Shown here piece after piece: positions 60,567 to 64,000 of a DNA stretch of 64,000 nucleotides; position 1 is the stretch's first letter; each line of letters starts with the position of its first letter. The DNA is from Haliclystus octoradiatus (lineage: Eukaryota > Cnidaria > Staurozoa > Stauromedusae > Haliclystidae), in assembly GCA_916610825.1 (NCBI GenBank), contig OU744448.1, forward strand, positions 1,351,501-1,415,500. Direction: 5' to 3'. The position numbers were made by a program, and so were the translations under genes. The notes below the pieces were generated by a model. That model saw nothing but the letters and a program-made list of their open reading frames with translations, searched no databases and was not told where the DNA came from.

Positions 60567-63500
60567 TTATTTCACTGCCGTTTGTCCAGAATAGAAATTA
60601 AATATCATGGGGTTTTTGATAGGAGTGTGAGGCGTAGGACACGGATACCTAAGGTCGACATCGTTATTTGGTCGTGTACAGTGTAGGATAGGCTCCGATG
60701 TACTTCGTGTTATTTTTGGTAATGAACGAACAATTGATTCAACTGATGCTAAGATCTGAAAAAGAATTGGAACAACATTTATTATTATTATAATAATATT
60801 ATAAATAATACAGTATGACATTTACATAACACCTATATATTTATGCTCCAGGTGCTCCCATAATATTTTTAACATTACCATCATGTTTAATTAATTATTA
60901 ACATACCATCTACTTAGTAATAAGACTCACTTTTGAATAATCTTAGCGTCCAATTTTATTGACCTTTCTATAGCATGAACGTCATGCTAGAACTCTTGAA
61001 TGGAAACACCGCTGGGAAAGTGTTGTACTATTGCGACCAGGGTCCGATGATAAAGCATTTAAACCACAATCGATCAGATATGATCAGCATTGAAGTCTGG
61101 CTGCATTGCCATCTAAGCTAATTCTGCAGGCCAACTTGGAAACAACAACTTTGGATATGGTAGACTGGAGACACACATTTGGTAATCAAACTTTTTTGTA
61201 CCCGTAATGGAAATGAATAAACCATATTGTAAATCTCAAATGCCGTTCTCTGATACCAACACTTGCGATGCTGGGAGACACTCCAAAGCTGAGAAATACT
61301 CGCCCTACGGGCTCGTGTTTTTCTGATGCTTTCTCGTGTCTCCCAACATCCCGTACGTTGGTATCAGAGAGTCTAAACATGGCTGCTGTGCAGAATCCCT
61401 TTATTTCCATTATGCACTGTGCCATGTTTTTTTCATCAAACAATACGGGGGTGTTCCATCAGTTCGCATAGAATCAAATACAATAACTCACCTGAGGGAA
61501 TAACGGTCGCTCATCAGGTTGAAATTTTGCACATTCTGTTGCAAGTCTCTTGAATGATTTCGGACAATCGCTCCTAGTTTTATTAAAATCCAATCTTAGA
61601 TATCCTCTGCCAACCATGTAGAGAATCTGAAATACAGAATGACAATTAATAACACAAGGTATAGGTAAGTAACGATGCATTGAATAGCATGATCAGGATA
61701 TGACGAAAGTAGGAATCCTGGAATCTTAGATTCCGGAAAGTTAGAGCAAAAGGAAAAGTTGATGTTTTTAATATTTTATTGGTCAAAATCAACAACAACA
61801 AAAATTCAGAAAAAATGTCGAAATCTCTCTAGGATTCCAGAAAGCTGCACCTTTTGCTGGACCCTGAGCCTAATGATGGATGTTATAAATAGTACAAGAA
61901 GAATTAAAAGCTCCACCCATCATATAAGCCTGTGAATAAGAGAAAGAAAGGGCAGGCTTCGAACACTCGAAAAATAAATCCCATATCTCCAAGCGCCCAT
62001 AAATTATTCTGCTTATTATATAAAAATAATATACAAATGTTATGTAGAGTATCTATTACAGATAAGGCCAGTATGATGAATTTATTAACTAAGAACAATA
62101 GATTTACCATGCATCGATCAAAAACTTCCGCTCTACATTTTCGTAGAGTGGCTGAACAGAGAATTGTGCAAATCACACAGACCCTATTCTTTTGTGAATG
62201 AATCGCGGTCTGTAACGCAGACTAGTAGTAAAATCATCAACACATGCAGTTTCAATTATAATTTCTTTCAAAATGTAATCAAACGTAACATTAGCTTTGA
62301 ATTTGATTCTATTTTCTGCTATCATTCTAAAGTTAAAGTCAATAAATGTTTAGAAAGTAAATATTGTGAATACACATCTTTTAAGGCTGCTAAACTTCTG
62401 CTGTAGTCGGAAAATCCAATTATCACAGAGGGTTAAATCTTTTTATAATTTCAAATTTGCAATTTGCAACTCTGAAACATTCTGAATTGTAATAGAAGCA
62501 ATAACAAAAAGTTGTCGTCACAGCAACTAATGGAGAGACAGAAGACTGTTCTATTTGTGAGCACCAGCATGCTTAAATGAATGGCGATGGCTTGACTTGA
62601 TATAAATTTCACTAGTGAAGTGAACCTGCTCCGCTGGGTGTAATTTGAAAATAAAAAATTAGAAAATTTAATTGCTAGAAGTTAGCCCAAATGATAAGTA
62701 AATAATAGAACTGAAGGTCAGTCGGGTGTGAAAGATATTGCGTGACGAACATGAGAATGTAATTCGTTCTTTCTATGGAGCTGCAAGGGAAATCCTACGA
62801 AAAAAAATACGCTTCGGGCCGTCAATTGAAGGAATATAAAGATATGAACATAAAACATGGCCTATGTTGCCGCAAAAAAATAGAAGATACCCCACGCAAA
62901 GTATGGATTTTATACGTTTACCATGAGAAGCATGAATCTCGAATACAGTAGATACAAACAGACATACATCAACGTTTATATAGTAGATTATAGGAGTGAG
63001 GTCTTGTTCTGGTGGTACAAGATTGTTCAAAAAAGTAAGTCGGAGAGCAAAGGAGGAGCTAAATTTTACACAAATAAATAATTCTACCCACCTGGTCTTT
63101 ATTGCCGATATTTGCATAAGGTAACGAAGCGGTAACAAGTTCATAGATAACAGCACCAAACGCATATACATCTGATCTAAAGCTGTATGGATTCTTATCT
63201 GACATACGGATAACTTCTGGCGCCTATTTATAAATACAACAAGTAATGATTTAATAAATCAAAATTATAACATTGTTACTGTACCACTATGTATAGTAAA
63301 AAATACATATTTTGTGGAAACTTCAAATTCAATTCAAAGTCTGAAAATAATACAGCAGCATCTAATCTAAACTGTATTTCGCCAGCATCGCCAACATTTT
63401 AACAAATCAAATAACAAGAGTTCGCAAAGGTGGAAATTGTCTGAGAATTCTCATGTCTGATAAATGAAAAAATGCAACACAAATTGTCATACCATCCATA

Positions 63501-63611
63501 ATATAGAACCAGAAGGCTGTTCACATCCATGATCACCACTTCGCCGTGTTTTCACTGTTGCAAGACCAAAATCTCCAATCTTTACTGTTAAATCTTCTTG
63601 AAGAAATATAT
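60567..63611 (-). CDS. BRAF: RAF serine/threonine kinase, 3' part (5' end outside window)
   Basis: RAF links active RAS to MEK/ERK. Four 3' exons are present and join in phase: 63493-63611, 63092-63223, 61492-61626 and 60567-60755. They encode the end of the kinase domain: [20 protein letters not shown] (DFG), [42 protein letters not shown] and [20 protein letters not shown]. The C-terminal 14-3-3 binding motif RSTSEP matches the conserved RSASEP site of BRAF/CRAF. The tail [12 protein letters not shown] resembles the BRAF tail more than CRAF, and the exon boundaries match those of BRAF. The activation-loop Thr and Ser flank [13 protein letters not shown] as expected. The N-terminal RBD, cysteine-rich domain and upper kinase lobe would lie beyond 64000. 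Confidence 0.94.
61020..61140 (-). repeat. Possible tRNA-like SINE fragment in RAF intron
   Basis: Minus-strand TAGCTTAGATGGCAATGC, followed by ACTTCAATGCTGATCATAT, is related to 28431-28590. No convincing B box. Confidence 0.35.
61251..61368. repeat. Compact hairpin MITE in RAF intron
   Basis: CTCTGATACCAAC and TGGGAGACAC at the left are mirrored by GTGTCTCCCA and GTTGGTATCAGAG at the right. CGCCCTACGGGC lies near the centre. At about 118 bp almost the whole element can fold into one hairpin. Confidence 0.8.
61712..61870 (-). repeat. Dispersed repeat family D, copy 3
   Basis: Contains TCAACAACAACAAAAATTCA and CACCTTTTGCTGGACCCTGA. It is diverged from the copies at 30666-30790 and 46995-47167 but in the same order. 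Confidence 0.5.
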
Positions 63612-63639
63612 CTTTATACAAATTAAGGTACATAATACA

Positions 63640-63790
63640 ATTATGGAAGGTAGATAAATTGACCATTATAGAAAGGTGATCTCTATATACAGGGTTGATT
63701 CAATAAAAAATACTACAGTACAACCTGTGTATAACAACCAGCTACAAAAGTAAGATAGATTGATCACTATAGACAGGTGGCTTTATATAT
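63640..63790 (+). repeat. Dispersed repeat family A, copy 7 (two partial units)
   Basis: GGTAGATAAATTGACCATTA with CAGGGTTGATTCAATAAAA is followed directly by a new start, TACAGTACAACCTGTGTATA, and CACTATAGACAGGTGGC. A TATA-rich run follows to about 63850. It lies upstream (RAF strand) of the last visible RAF exon. Confidence 0.65.
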
Positions 63791-64000
63791 ATATAGCTTA
63801 TAGATATAGCTTATAGCTATATATTTATATATAGCTTCTATATACATGCTTCTATCGTTGAGAATGAATTAGACAAAGAAACTGCTAGCTCGTTTTCCGG
63901 TTTCCGCCTGTCGAGCGCGTATCCACCTCCAGAAAAATTCAATTGCTGCTTTTAATAACCAAAACGCAGGTATGTACTTAAATTTGAAATGATGTACTTC

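Overview
The window is AT-rich animal nuclear DNA. Genes are split by GT-AG introns of about 0.2-4 kb, TAA/AAT microsatellites are long, and small inverted-repeat transposons are dense. The gene set (Rab escort protein, a secreted FGF, a MAPKAP kinase, an RBM15/Spenito RNA-binding protein and a BRAF-type kinase) is metazoan. Compact introns, diverged CHM and FGF proteins and the type of repeats suggest an invertebrate, perhaps a tunicate or another invertebrate deuterostome; the species cannot be fixed from the sequence.

Layout. 1-2419: repeats and one possible terminal exon of an unknown gene. 2420-10148 (+): seven-exon CHM/REP gene. 12303-15851 (-): three-exon FGF gene, its last exon strongly diverged. 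15852-20777: intergenic with no gene found. 20778-32728 (-): complete ten-exon MAPKAPK2/3-type kinase gene. Its introns hold inverted-repeat elements, a decayed reverse transcriptase and an 11-bp tandem array with a 99-bp higher-order period. 32944-45741: a 12.8-kb Mutator-like (MULE) DNA transposon with terminal inverted repeats and a 9-bp target-site duplication (TSD). 45806-52730: a second, different 6.9-kb MULE relative with its own TIRs and 9-bp TSD. 56178-58387 (-): two-exon RBM15-like gene. 60567 to beyond 63611 (-): 3' part of a RAF kinase gene whose 5' part lies past the right edge.

The most interesting content is the pair of MULEs, inserted 64 bp apart just upstream of the MAPKAPK gene. 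In the first, nine exons join in phase into one ~1,200-codon reading frame. In order it carries an N-terminal Cys/His zinc-binding region, a MULE DDE transposase, a SWIM zinc finger, a ULP1/SENP-type C48 protease and a PHD finger. One in-frame TAA interrupts it. The second element keeps the N-terminal exons, SWIM, ULP1 and PHD but has lost the four exons that hold the transposase, and it carries further lesions. Both elements have an E2F-type motif about 140-170 bp from the 5' terminus and a YY1-type motif about 165-175 bp from the 3' terminus. ULP1-bearing MULEs are best known from plants (Kaonashi type). The fusion in an animal genome with a PHD finger added, and the shared subterminal motifs, are the best candidates for something undescribed.

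FGF, RAF and MAPKAPK all belong to receptor-tyrosine-kinase/MAPK signalling, but they are separate transcription units among unrelated genes and nothing seen shows co-regulation.
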